Source: Planctomycetota bacterium (GTDB taxonomy: Bacteria; Planctomycetota; Planctomycetia; Pirellulales; Pirellulaceae). Taken from it: a DNA stretch of 57,104 nt. The position numbers were made by a program, and so were the translations under genes. A model generated the notes under the pieces. It saw nothing but the letters and a program-made list of their open reading frames with translations. It did not search any database and had not been told where the DNA came from. Shown here piece after piece: positions 8,637 to 16,050 of the stretch. The stretch lies in contig JAJDEH010000044.1 of the NCBI GenBank assembly GCA_029259935.1, positions 1 through 57,104 on the forward strand. The letters are read 5' to 3'. Every line of letters starts with the position of its first letter. Position 1 is the first letter of the stretch.

Positions 8637-8969
8637 TCAAGAAGCGGGATTATTCTCAGTTAACAACCGAGTATCCAACAGACGCGACGCGTGAATCACT
8701 CTAAGAATGATGACGCGTTCGCCAGCAACTCGGTAAATCGTTCGGTAGTTTCCAAAAACGATGTGGCGGTAGTCAACGCCCAAATCGTTAGCTTCCGGAA
8801 TCACTTCGTGCCGAGAAGGCATCTTTTCCAATGCGTTGATTTGGCGTTTAACTTCCTTGACCCACCGCGTGGCGGCGCTGGGCTTGTCACGGGCAATCCA
8901 GTCGTGGATTTCCAGAACGTCTCGTTCCGCCGTCGCCGCGATCTCAACGGCGTACTTTTTTCTGGCCAC
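8637..8969 (-). CDS. RelE/ParE-family toxin
   Basis: A 110-residue basic protein with the ParE pattern: VEIAATAERDVLEIHDWIARD at the N-terminus, a central helix pair, then GVDYRHIVFGNYRTIYRV and VIILRVIHASR at the C-terminus. The YRTIYRV-VIILRVIHASR block is typical of ParE/RelE toxins, acting either on DNA gyrase or as ribosome-dependent mRNases. Sequence alone does not tell which. It overlaps the antitoxin gene by 26 bp. Its stop codon lies 11 bp before valS, an unusual position for a toxin-antitoxin module. Confidence 0.88.
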   Translation of the reverse strand: MARKKYAVEIAATAERDVLEIHDWIARDKPSAATRWVKEVKRQINALEKMPSRHEVIPEANDLGVDYRHIVFGNYRTIYRVAGERVIILRVIHASRLLDTRLLTENNPAS

Positions 8970-9231
8970 GTTCCAGGTCTTTCAGAAACTCGCCTGCCGG
9001 ACGGACACGGCCAGCCGCCACATCAGCTTCCGCTTCCAGCAAGAGTTGCGAGAGATTTGCGGCTTTCAGTCTTCGCTCATAGGTGCCAACGTCCATCATC
9101 ACCACGTCCGGCTTCCCGTTGACGGTCAGCACCACCGGCCGGCCGGTGTCATGCATCTGCTTGAGGACTTTGCGCGGGCGTTGCTCGAACTCCGTGAATG
9201 CCTTGATGTCTTCGGAAAGGCTAATGGGCAT
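8944..9231 (-). CDS. Phd/YefM-type antitoxin
   Basis: A 95-residue protein. Residues 1-60 carry the Phd/YefM DNA-binding fold signature: ISLSEDIKAFTEFEQRP, TGRPVVLTVNGKPDVVMMDVGTYE. The C-terminal 30 residues are helical and acidic/basic and would wrap the toxin. It precedes and overlaps the toxin, the usual order. A Shine-Dalgarno-like AGGGA lies about 8 nt before the ATG at 9231. Antitoxins of this type normally bind their own promoter, but the gap to cimA is only 53 bp and I see only a weak promoter-like TTGTTT/AATAAC there. Confidence 0.85.
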   Translation of the reverse strand: MPISLSEDIKAFTEFEQRPRKVLKQMHDTGRPVVLTVNGKPDVVMMDVGTYERRLKAANLSQLLLEAEADVAAGRVRPAGEFLKDLERGQKKVRR

Positions 9232-9284
9232 GGTCTTTTCCCTTTTCAGATCCGCGCCGTGCGTTATTGATAAGTAAGACGATG

Positions 9285-10904
9285 TTAAACAAGTGATTCT
9301 TGAGTGTCCAGCTTGGTGGCTTTTGATGAGTCCTTGCTATCATCCATATACAGCTTGTACTCGACGGCATCGACCAGCGCCGTCCAGCTTGCTTCGATGA
9401 TATTCTCGCTAACGCCCACGGTTCCCCAGATCTCTTTACCGTCGGTACTTTCGATCATGACCCGAATGCGGGCGGCCGTGCCAGCTTCTTCGTTGACGAC
9501 CCGCACCTTGTAGTCGACAAGCCGCATGTCGCGGAGGTTCGGGAAGGTGCCATTTAGCGCCTTCCGCAGAGCGGCATCCAGGGCGTTCACCGGACCATCG
9601 CCCTCGGCCACTTCGTGCCGAAGGTTGTCGCCGATGCGAATTTTAACGGTACCTTCGGTCGTCAGTTCGCCATTGGGATCCATGCTCACTTCGACGTGGT
9701 ACTTGACGCGCTCGAAGTGTGGTTGAAACGTCTCCGCGCATTTCTTGACCAGCAGGTCGAACGAAGCCTCCGCCGCCTCGAATTGATAGCCTTGATTTTC
9801 GAGCCGCACCACTTCCGCCAGGATCTTGTCCATCAATTCTCGGTCGTGCTCGATGTTGTGCTTCGTCGTTAAGGCGACAATGTTCGACCGGCCCGATAGC
9901 TCGCTCACCAGAATCCGCCGCTCGTTACCGACCAGTTCGGGCGTCATATGTTCGTAGCTCGATGTGGCTCGGTTGATGGCGTGCACGTGCATGCCGCCCT
10001 TATGCGCGAAGGCGCTTTGGCCGACGAAAGGCTGAGTGTTGCGCAAGTGCAAATTGGCCAGTTCATAGACGTACCGAGAGACCTCCGTCAGATGCTCCAG
10101 GCTGCCGCCGCCCAAAACTTGATAACCTTGTTTTTTGACTCCCAAGTTGGAAATGACGGAAATCAAGTCGGCGTTGCCGCACCGCTCGCCAAAGCCGTTG
10201 ATCGTACCTTGGACCTGAACGGCTCCTGCATCAACCGCCGCCAACGAATTGGCGACCGCCAGATCGCAGTCGTTGTGACAATGAATGCCGACGGTAACGT
10301 CCATGCCTTCGAGTGCCGTTTGAACTTCGTTAAGGTGCTGCACGATTTCTTCCGGCATGCTGCCGCCATTGGTATCACAGCAGACGACCATCGACGCGCC
10401 CGCCCCAGTCGCCGCCAGAATCGTCTTGGCCGCGTAGTCGGGGTTGGCTTTCCAGCCGTCAAAAAAATGCTCGGCGTCGTAAATCACTTCCCGTCCTTGC
10501 TCGACCAGAAAGCGGACGCTATCGGCGATCATTTCCAAGTTTTCATCCAATGTGACGCGCAGCACTTCGGTCGCGTGAAAGTCCCACGTCTTGCCGACCA
10601 CGGTGCAGACCGGTGCCCCCGAACCGGCCAAGGCTTGCATGCCGGGGTCCTGATCCGCCGTCACTCCGCGCCGCCGGGTCATGCCGAACGCGCAGACTTT
10701 CGTATGTTGCAGATCCAAGTCCTGCACGCGCTGAAAGAACTCGACATCTTTTTCATTGGAGAGAGGATAGCCGCCTTCGACATAATCGACGCCAAGTTTG
10801 TCCAGCCGCTTGGTGATTTGCAATTTGTCCTGCAGCGAAAAGTTAATACCTTCGGCTTGCGTGCCGTCGCGAAGTGTCGTGTCGTAGATTTGGATGGATC
10901 GCAT
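9285..10904 (-). CDS. cimA: Citramalate synthase (LeuA/CimA family)
   Basis: A 539-residue enzyme of the 2-isopropylmalate/citramalate synthase family. The N-terminal TIM barrel opens with IYDTTLRDGTQAEG (6-19), continues with VDYVEGGYPLSNEKDVEFF, and contains a metal-binding IHCHNDCDLAVANS. The C-terminal third has the LeuA allosteric domain. The wording of the first 60 residues fits the CimA branch, which condenses pyruvate with acetyl-CoA to give citramalate on the threonine-independent route to isoleucine. I chose the ATG at 10904, which places the DTTLRDG motif at residue 8. An in-frame alternative 16 codons upstream would lie within the attenuator region. It is preceded by a leader peptide and terminator. 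Confidence 0.9.
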   Translation of the reverse strand: MRSIQIYDTTLRDGTQAEGINFSLQDKLQITKRLDKLGVDYVEGGYPLSNEKDVEFFQRVQDLDLQHTKVCAFGMTRRRGVTADQDPGMQALAGSGAPVCTVVGKTWDFHATEVLRVTLDENLEMIADSVRFLVEQGREVIYDAEHFFDGWKANPDYAAKTILAATGAGASMVVCCDTNGGSMPEEIVQHLNEVQTALEGMDVTVGIHCHNDCDLAVANSLAAVDAGAVQVQGTINGFGERCGNADLISVISNLGVKKQGYQVLGGGSLEHLTEVSRYVYELANLHLRNTQPFVGQSAFAHKGGMHVHAINRATSSYEHMTPELVGNERRILVSELSGRSNIVALTTKHNIEHDRELMDKILAEVVRLENQGYQFEAAEASFDLLVKKCAETFQPHFERVKYHVEVSMDPNGELTTEGTVKIRIGDNLRHEVAEGDGPVNALDAALRKALNGTFPNLRDMRLVDYKVRVVNEEAGTAARIRVMIESTDGKEIWGTVGVSENIIEASWTALVDAVEYKLYMDDSKDSSKATKLDTQESLV

Positions 10905-10950
10905 GATTTTGGCTTTTGTGACTGCGAAGTACCGAAGCAAATACACCAAC

Positions 10951-10984
10951 AAAAAAACCCTGAAGTCCGCCGCGGGCTTCAGGG
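10951..10984 (-). terminator. Attenuator terminator upstream of cimA
   Basis: On the minus strand, CCCTGAAG (10984-10977) pairs perfectly with CTTCAGGG (10965-10958), with a further possible CCG/CGG pairing inside the loop. Seven T residues follow (10957-10951). This is a canonical intrinsic terminator. It sits 46 bp before the cimA start rather than after a gene, so it must interrupt transcription entering cimA. Confidence 0.88.
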
Positions 10985-11022
10985 CAGTAAATTCATTTTA
11001 CCAAAGCGGCTACCCTCAAGCC
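10975..11022 (-). promoter_or_regulatory. Antiterminator competing with the cimA terminator
   Basis: The segment GGCTTGAGGGTAG (11022-11010), which contains the leader peptide's TGA stop, can pair with CTGCCCTGAAGCC (10987-10975). That gives 13 positions with one mismatch and one G-U pair. The second arm includes the 5' half of the terminator stem, so the two structures exclude each other. A ribosome at the leader stop codon would cover the first arm and favour the terminator. A ribosome stalled on the Val/Ile codons would leave it free. A shorter pairing of CTACCC (11094-11089) with GGGTAG could sequester the first arm when the leader is not translated. Confidence 0.7.
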
Positions 11023-11069
11023 TGTTTCTCCTGAATTCGAATAATCACGACTACGGGGGAAATGGGCAT
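11016..11069 (-). CDS. Val/Ile-rich leader peptide of the cimA attenuator
   Basis: A 17-codon frame, ATG to TGA, reads MPISPVVVIIRIQEKQA. Three consecutive Val codons (GTA GTC GTG) are followed by ATT ATT CGA ATT, and a further Ile is at position 3. Seven of 17 residues are Val or Ile, the amino acids linked to cimA (isoleucine) and valS (valine) downstream. The peptide lies about 43 nt after the predicted transcription start and ends 32 nt before the terminator stem. No good Shine-Dalgarno sequence was seen, which is common in planctomycetes but leaves translation unproven. Confidence 0.75.
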   Translation of the reverse strand: MPISPVVVIIRIQEKQA

Positions 11070-11118
11070 TTTGGACAGAGCAAGTAGGGGGTAGGGCTCA
11101 GTATTGAAGGTTATGAAA

Positions 11119-11147
11119 AACCTACGCTGATTGCCGTGTTTTGTCAA
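11119..11147 (-). promoter_or_regulatory. Promoter for the cimA leader
   Basis: On the minus strand a perfect -35 TTGACA (11147-11142) is separated by 17 bp from TAGGTT (11124-11119), a weaker -10. The predicted start near 11112 would give a leader RNA of about 160 nt ending at the terminator, a usual size for amino-acid attenuators. Confidence 0.55.
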
Positions 11148-11392
11148 CCAGAACCAGCTAGGCAAGCGGGCGCGGTGCCAGAAAATTGGGCAGGCCCGGC
11201 GGAATCCATGCGCAGTTCGGCCTGCCGATATCGGCTTCGAGATAGCTTGCGTCGGAATTCGGCTGTCAAATCGCTTGTTTTTCGCGACCCTGTGACCAGA
11301 CGCGTGAACCGCTCGTTTCTGGCATGTGGTTTGCCAACAGAGTTCAGTCGGCTCCAACACTTTGACTTGACTCGATGTGGACCACCAAGGCG

Positions 11393-11473
11393 CACAACGA
11401 ATACCGTGCCCGCCGATCGATTCGGCTGTGGGAGAGAACGCCGCTTCCGGTCGGCGGTGCGGTATTCATTGTG
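11393..11473. repeat. Long imperfect hairpin in intergenic DNA
   Basis: CACAACGAATACCGTGCCC... at 11393-11419 is the near-complement of ...GGTGCGGTATTCATTGTG at 11447-11473, about 27 nt per arm with a few mismatches. It could be a decayed mobile element or a structured RNA. Open frames on both strands here have no protein-like character. The rest of 11150-11526 shows nothing I can name. Confidence 0.5.
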
Positions 11474-11526
11474 TTCCGGTCGGCACTCGCCGCGGTCCGT
11501 CACGCAGCGCAAGCTCGCCACGCTAG

Positions 11527-11650
11527 GCTTTGTCACAGCTAAGAATTAGCGTTAGTTGAGTTCGCCAGGGGTGCCACTGGCGTCTCGCCAGTGAACGCTA
11601 CGAGCACGGGCAAGATGCCGAGGCACCCTAACATTAAGCTGTGACAAAGC
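11527..11650. mobile_element. MITE-like element with 14-bp inverted ends
   Basis: GCTTTGTCACAGCT at 11527-11540 is perfectly repeated in inverse at 11637-11650. CTAG lies just outside each end. Inside is a strong hairpin, CACTGGCG-TCT-CGCCAGTG (about 11576-11594), nested in GGGTGCC/GGCACCC. There is no coding capacity. The size (124 bp) and nested palindromes fit a non-autonomous element or REP-type repeat. Confidence 0.65.
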
Positions 11651-11651
11651 A

Positions 11652-12905
11652 CTAGTATCGATCGGGCGAGAGTTGGCGCGGATCGAGCCCGTCATGCGAT
11701 CGACCGGCCACGCACTCCGCGACGATCCGCCCCGAGATCGGTGCCTGACTGATTCCCATCTTTGAATGTCCGGTCGAAATCACGACATTATCCCATCGTT
11801 TCGTACTCCCCAGATACGGAAGCCCATCGGGAGAACACGGACGCAGGCCCGACCAAGCTTGGATGCCGTCAAAGTCCGTTGTCGCGAACTCTGGAAAGTA
11901 ACGCGGAATCGAACGAACAATCCCGCGCACTCGTGCGGGATTGACTTTCCCATTCCGCGTGCCGATCTCCAACGTACCGCCAAAACGCAACGATGAGCCC
12001 ATGGGCGTCACGGCCACGCGGGCCTCGGTTAGAATCGAGCAGATCGAGGGAGTTTCTGGCGGGTTCGGAATTGTCAGGCTGTATCCCTTGCCGCTTTGCA
12101 TGGGAATGCGGATGCCCAACCGCCGCGCCAACGACGTGCTCCAGGAACCGCCGGCGATGACAAACACATCGGCGGCGATCTCTCCATGGTTGGTGATGGC
12201 GTTTGTCACCTGGTCGTCTTTGGTAGCAAAGTCCGTCACTTCGGTATCCCACGTAAACTCGCAGCCGTCTTCGGCCAACCGACTCTGCAGTGCCGCCATC
12301 AGACGTTCGGGGGCCAAGTGACAGTCCAACGGATAGTAAACCGCGCCTTGTACATCCATCGTGACGCTCGGGTCCATTTGCGAAGTTTCCCGGGCGTCGA
12401 GTACGCGGACAGGAACACGCAACTGTTCGGCCATCCTGGCAACTCGCGTTTCCTCTTCCAGCCCGTGCCGCGAAGCACACAGCATCAGCAGTCCTTGCCG
12501 CTGCAATCCAAAGTCGGCATTCAGTTCCGATTGCAGCTTGGCGTAGTCCTCGCGGCTGCGCAGATGCAAATCACGCAGCAGCGGCGCGGCCGCTTCAACC
12601 CGGCGCGACGAACAGGCTCGGCTAAATTTCCACAGCCAACTCAGCAGTTCTCCCGAGAGCCGGGGACGAATGAAGAACGGCGATTGCGGATTCCACATCA
12701 GCTTCAGTCCCAGGCGGATCATCCCCGGCGCGGCCAGGGGAACAAAATGGCTGGGCACGATCATGCCGGCGTTGCCAAACGAGCATCCGTCACGGCGCTG
12801 CGAACCTCGCTCAACAACGGTGACGCGATGCCCGTCGCGCAAACAATAGTGCGCCGCGAAAAGGCCGATGATTCCGCCGCCTACAATCGTGACGTGCTTT
12901 GACAA
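11652..12905 (-). CDS. FAD-dependent D-amino-acid dehydrogenase (DadA-like, probably cis-4-hydroxy-D-proline)
   Basis: A 417-residue flavoprotein of the DAO/glycine-oxidase family. The N-terminus VTIVGGGIIGLFAAHYCLRDGHRVTVVERG (about 5-34) is a Rossmann dinucleotide-binding motif. The C-terminus ends with the typical GLRPCSPDGLPYLG...NVVISTGHSKMGISQAP stretch, closing the FAD site. It starts with TTG at 12905, preceded by GAGG overlapping the epimerase stop codon, so the two genes are coupled. Next to a 4-hydroxyproline 2-epimerase, the likely substrate is cis-4-hydroxy-D-proline, oxidised to the pyrroline carboxylate. The substrate is inferred from context. Confidence 0.83.
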   Translation of the reverse strand: MSKHVTIVGGGIIGLFAAHYCLRDGHRVTVVERGSQRRDGCSFGNAGMIVPSHFVPLAAPGMIRLGLKLMWNPQSPFFIRPRLSGELLSWLWKFSRACSSRRVEAAAPLLRDLHLRSREDYAKLQSELNADFGLQRQGLLMLCASRHGLEEETRVARMAEQLRVPVRVLDARETSQMDPSVTMDVQGAVYYPLDCHLAPERLMAALQSRLAEDGCEFTWDTEVTDFATKDDQVTNAITNHGEIAADVFVIAGGSWSTSLARRLGIRIPMQSGKGYSLTIPNPPETPSICSILTEARVAVTPMGSSLRFGGTLEIGTRNGKVNPARVRGIVRSIPRYFPEFATTDFDGIQAWSGLRPCSPDGLPYLGSTKRWDNVVISTGHSKMGISQAPISGRIVAECVAGRSHDGLDPRQLSPDRY

Positions 12906-12914
12906 ACCTCCACC

Positions 12915-13874
12915 TCATGCCTTCCGAATGCCCCAACGAAACGGATCGCGATCATCGAACAGTAACTCTCCTTGCGCCGTCACATAGGCCGTACCGGTAA
13001 TCGAAGGCACAATACTCCCGCGCGGAAACTTACTTTCGTTCTCGGTCGCTAAATCGGTCCACCGGTAGGTCGCGCTGAACTCCGTTCCCAGCACGCTTTG
13101 CTGGACCCATGTTTCCCCGGGAGCCAGCAAGTCATCCGCAGCGAGACAGGCCAGCTTGGCGCTCGTGCCGGTGCCGCAGGGCGAGCGGTCGAAGGCCATT
13201 CCGGGACATAGCACGAAGCTTCGGGAATTCGCGCCCGCGCGATCCGCCGGCCCGAACAACTCGATGTGATCGACTTCGGGAAAGCCCGCCGAGTTGACTG
13301 CCTGGCGAATGGCTTGCGCCGCTCGCGTGAGCTGATCAACGTTGGCAACCGTCAGGTCCATGCCACGGGCATCCGTCAAGAAGAACCAGTTCCCTCCCCA
13401 GGCCACGTCACCGGTCACCTCGCCCAACAACGACGTCTCAACGCGGAGATTGACGGCTTGGCGAAAGCTGGGAACATTCTGAAGGGTCACCCGGCCATCC
13501 TCATGCAGCGATGTCTTCACGACCCCCGCCGGCGTCTCGATATGGTGAACGCCCGCGGCCAGCCGGCCCAGCCAGGCCAACGTCGTCACCACGCCGATCA
13601 TCCCATGACCACACATCGCCAGCGTGCCGACGTTGTTAAAAAACAAAACTCCACAGGCACACGCGGGATCTTGCGGCTCGCAAAGCAGCCCGCCGACGAC
13701 AATGTCGGAGCCGCGCGGCTCATTGACTACCGCCGCACGAAAATCGTCGTGAGACTCGCGAAACGTAACCAGCCGCTCGGCCATCGAACCGGCCCCCAAC
13801 GCGGGACCGCCACGAATCACGACCCGTGTCGGTTCGCCCGCGGTGTGGGAATCGACAATCTCTACACGTTGCAT
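12915..13874 (-). CDS. 4-hydroxyproline 2-epimerase (proline racemase family)
   Basis: About 319 residues from the ATG at 13874 (MQRVEIVDSHTAGEPTR). Both active-site cysteines of the family are present: MCGHGMIG and RSPCGTGTSAKLA. A Cys at the second position, rather than Thr, marks an epimerase rather than a trans-3-hydroxyproline dehydratase. The enzyme would interconvert trans-4-hydroxy-L-proline and cis-4-hydroxy-D-proline, the first step of hydroxyproline catabolism. A GGAAG precedes the start. It is followed 9 bp later by the FAD oxidoreductase and lies divergent from the PAS-AraC regulator. Confidence 0.88.
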   Translation of the reverse strand: MQRVEIVDSHTAGEPTRVVIRGGPALGAGSMAERLVTFRESHDDFRAAVVNEPRGSDIVVGGLLCEPQDPACACGVLFFNNVGTLAMCGHGMIGVVTTLAWLGRLAAGVHHIETPAGVVKTSLHEDGRVTLQNVPSFRQAVNLRVETSLLGEVTGDVAWGGNWFFLTDARGMDLTVANVDQLTRAAQAIRQAVNSAGFPEVDHIELFGPADRAGANSRSFVLCPGMAFDRSPCGTGTSAKLACLAADDLLAPGETWVQQSVLGTEFSATYRWTDLATENESKFPRGSIVPSITGTAYVTAQGELLFDDRDPFRWGIRKA

Positions 13875-14046
13875 GGCTTCCGCCTTCCGCGCCTGCGTTG
13901 GGTTCCGTGGACCTTTCCTTGGGCGAAGGCCCACAAACTACGAGAGTACGATTCAACAGGCCTCCTTGTCTTGACTTATTCGCTAGTCCTGACTTCGATT
14001 GGCGCATAGTCGGCCGCGCCGGTTTGGTAGGATGAGAGGAAGAATC

Positions 14047-14808
14047 ATGAACTCCAATCCTCTACGCGATAACGTTTTTTCCCAGTTGGCCGATCCCTTT
14101 TCAGGAGAGGCGCTGTTCGACCGCGTTCCTGATTTGGTCTACTTCGTCAAAAACAGCCAGGGGCAATATGTCGTCGCCAACGAGTCGCTTGTTCTTCGTT
14201 GCGGCGTGGCCGGCAAGCAGGAGATTATTGGACGTACCGCGGAAGAACTCTTTCCGGCACCGCTGGGCCGAGGGTTTCTTGCGCAGGATTTGGCTCTGCT
14301 GGAATCGGGCGAACCGCTGCTGGACCAACTTGAATTGCACATCTATCCTACCAGTGGTCCTGGCTGGTGCCTAACAACAAAACTGCCGCTGTTGGGCCGC
14401 CAGGGCCAAACGGTCGGTTTGGTCGGAATCTCGAAAGACCTTCAAGCACCTACATTGCAGCATGTCGATTATCAGCCAATGGCCGCGGCGATCGATCATG
14501 CAAAAAATCATCTCGACGACGCGCTGACCTCTGAACAACTAGCCCGCGTGGCCGGACTCTCCGTCTATCAGTTGGATCAGCGCGTTCGACAAGTCTTCCA
14601 TATGACAGCCAGCCAATTGGTTCTAAAACTTCGCATCGACGAAGCGGCGCGAAGGCTTACGAACACTGGCCACGCCATCGCCCAAATCGCGTTGGAAGTC
14701 GGCTATTCAGACCAAAGCGCCTTCGCGCGTCAGTTCAGAAAAACAACCGGACTCTCGCCCAGCGAATTTCGGCAAACCCAACGGACCCTCCCAAATTCAA
14801 ATTCGTGA
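14047..14808 (+). CDS. PAS domain-containing AraC-type regulator
   Basis: 253 residues from the ATG at 14047, which has a good GAGAGGAAG ribosome site upstream. Residues about 15-130 form a PAS-type sensor (LFDRVPDLVYFVKNSQGQYVVANESL..., RTAEELFPAPLG, GLVGISKDL). The C-terminal 100 residues are the two AraC helix-turn-helix units (LTSEQLARVAGLSVYQLDQRVR and IAQIALEVGYSDQSAFARQFRKTTGLSPSEFR). It is transcribed away from the hydroxyproline genes, so it is the natural candidate to activate them. The intergenic region carries TTGACT-17-TTCGAT around 13970-14000. The ligand is unknown. Confidence 0.85.
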   Translation: MNSNPLRDNVFSQLADPFSGEALFDRVPDLVYFVKNSQGQYVVANESLVLRCGVAGKQEIIGRTAEELFPAPLGRGFLAQDLALLESGEPLLDQLELHIYPTSGPGWCLTTKLPLLGRQGQTVGLVGISKDLQAPTLQHVDYQPMAAAIDHAKNHLDDALTSEQLARVAGLSVYQLDQRVRQVFHMTASQLVLKLRIDEAARRLTNTGHAIAQIALEVGYSDQSAFARQFRKTTGLSPSEFRQTQRTLPNSNS

Positions 14809-15833
14809 TCAAACCGTGTATTCGATCAGCGGATCGGCCGCGTCGTTACCCTTGCGAATATGAAGGCGACCTTCGGCAAGTTCCATCGCAATCGTGCAGA
14901 CGGTTCCCACCTCTTGAACGACATCGTCTGGCACGTAGCCTCGCAAGATTGGAAACTCCGCGTCGGATTGGTCCGACAAGACGTTCGCCATCTGATCGAC
15001 TCCAAACGCGGTTAGCGACGCGGACCGCTGTTCGGCTACGTCGAAGCGGCAGCGCGAGTTGCTTAGATCGACGACCGGGCTATCCAGCGAAGACTCACAC
15101 AAATAGTGATTCGTATGCCGTACCACGTCGCCTTCCGAATCGTGAAACAACGTCCGCCGACCCGCGAATTCGACGTCGAAGAAATTGCCGTCGCAGTCGC
15201 CCGCCAAAATGTTGCTCGCCTTTCCGCCACCGGCGGCAGCCACGGACTGCCGCGCTTCGGCCAGCGAATTGGCATCCAAAATCGATCGCAGCACGACGTG
15301 AACGGGCACGCCCACATCGGGCGTTTCACGGCAACGCAGCAGGTTCAAACAGGCCCCAACGCCGGCCGAATTCATCCCGATCTTGCCAATGATGCCGGGC
15401 TCGGCAATCATCCGAATGACGTGGCCGTCCGGGCGTTCGATGCGCATCAATACCGTCAGATCTTCCATCCGCTGGCCCCAATCCCAGTTTTGGCCAAGGA
15501 TCGATGTCTTTCGAAAATAGAGTGCCGTACATTCGTTGACTTTGGCCGCTGCGCCAAGCGCCAGCAATTCCGTTCGAGAATTCAGCGCGTAAATCCACAG
15601 CGGATGAATGTCGGCCGCTTCGGCGATGGCCTCGATTTCCGTGCCATATTCGACGTTAAAGTCTCGGATCGCCATCCGAAACTGCTGAGCGCGGTCGAAC
15701 ACCTCGCGTTCGCGCATGGCGAAAATGTCCTCGTAGAACTGCCGCGTCGCGTGAATACGCTCCGCCAATTGTTCGCCATGGGCCCGCCCGCGTTCGCGCC
15801 CGCACCCGCGATCGTATATTCTTCGAATCGCAT
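14809..15833 (-). pseudogene. C45-family autoproteolytic acyltransferase/hydrolase with an N-terminal frameshift
   Basis: The main frame (15768 down to 14809) encodes a C45 peptidase/acyl-CoA:6-aminopenicillanate acyltransferase-like protein. VNECTALYF contains the autocatalytic Cys (residue 80 from the TTG at 15768), followed by GQNWDWGQ and GIIGKIGMNSAGVG. Upstream in the same frame the conserved family start RERGRAHGEQLAER is still readable, but no ATG, GTG or TTG precedes it before a stop. The only well-placed start, ATG at 15833 behind a perfect GAGGAG, is in the neighbouring frame (MRFEEYTIAGAG). One nucleotide is thus missing around 15782-15810, a GC-rich run. This is a real mutation, a sequencing error, or a -1 shift site. 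The gene may be functional despite the call. Confidence 0.7.
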
Positions 15834-16050
15834 GTCTAAGCTCCTCGGGAACTCACTGCTAAGCGGTTGCATTCTAGTGCGCATCTCTCGCCGCTGACAA
15901 TAAGGAAAAATGGTAATCGTACGTTCCGTCACAAACTCGCCATCGCCCCTCTGCCGTGCTACTCTGTATCGACGTGCTACTCCGCACCAATAAAGTGCCG
16001 AGGCATCTCGGGACCCAAGTCTTCACCCACCAAGATCAAACGAGTCTCCC

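Noticed and set aside
10995..11030. T-box-like string GAGGGTAGCCGC upstream of cimA
   Set aside because: It resembles the AGGGTGGNACCGCG T-box core but lacks the intervening bases, the leader RNA is short for a T-box, and no specifier stem was seen. The Val/Ile leader peptide explains the region better.
9948..11087. 379-codon plus-strand frame opposite cimA
   Set aside because: It is a shadow of the GC-rich cimA coding frame, with no protein-like motifs.
11136..11549. Long frames on both strands upstream of the cimA leader
   Set aside because: Their compositions are Arg/Pro-rich and random-looking, and they cross the hairpin and promoter described above.
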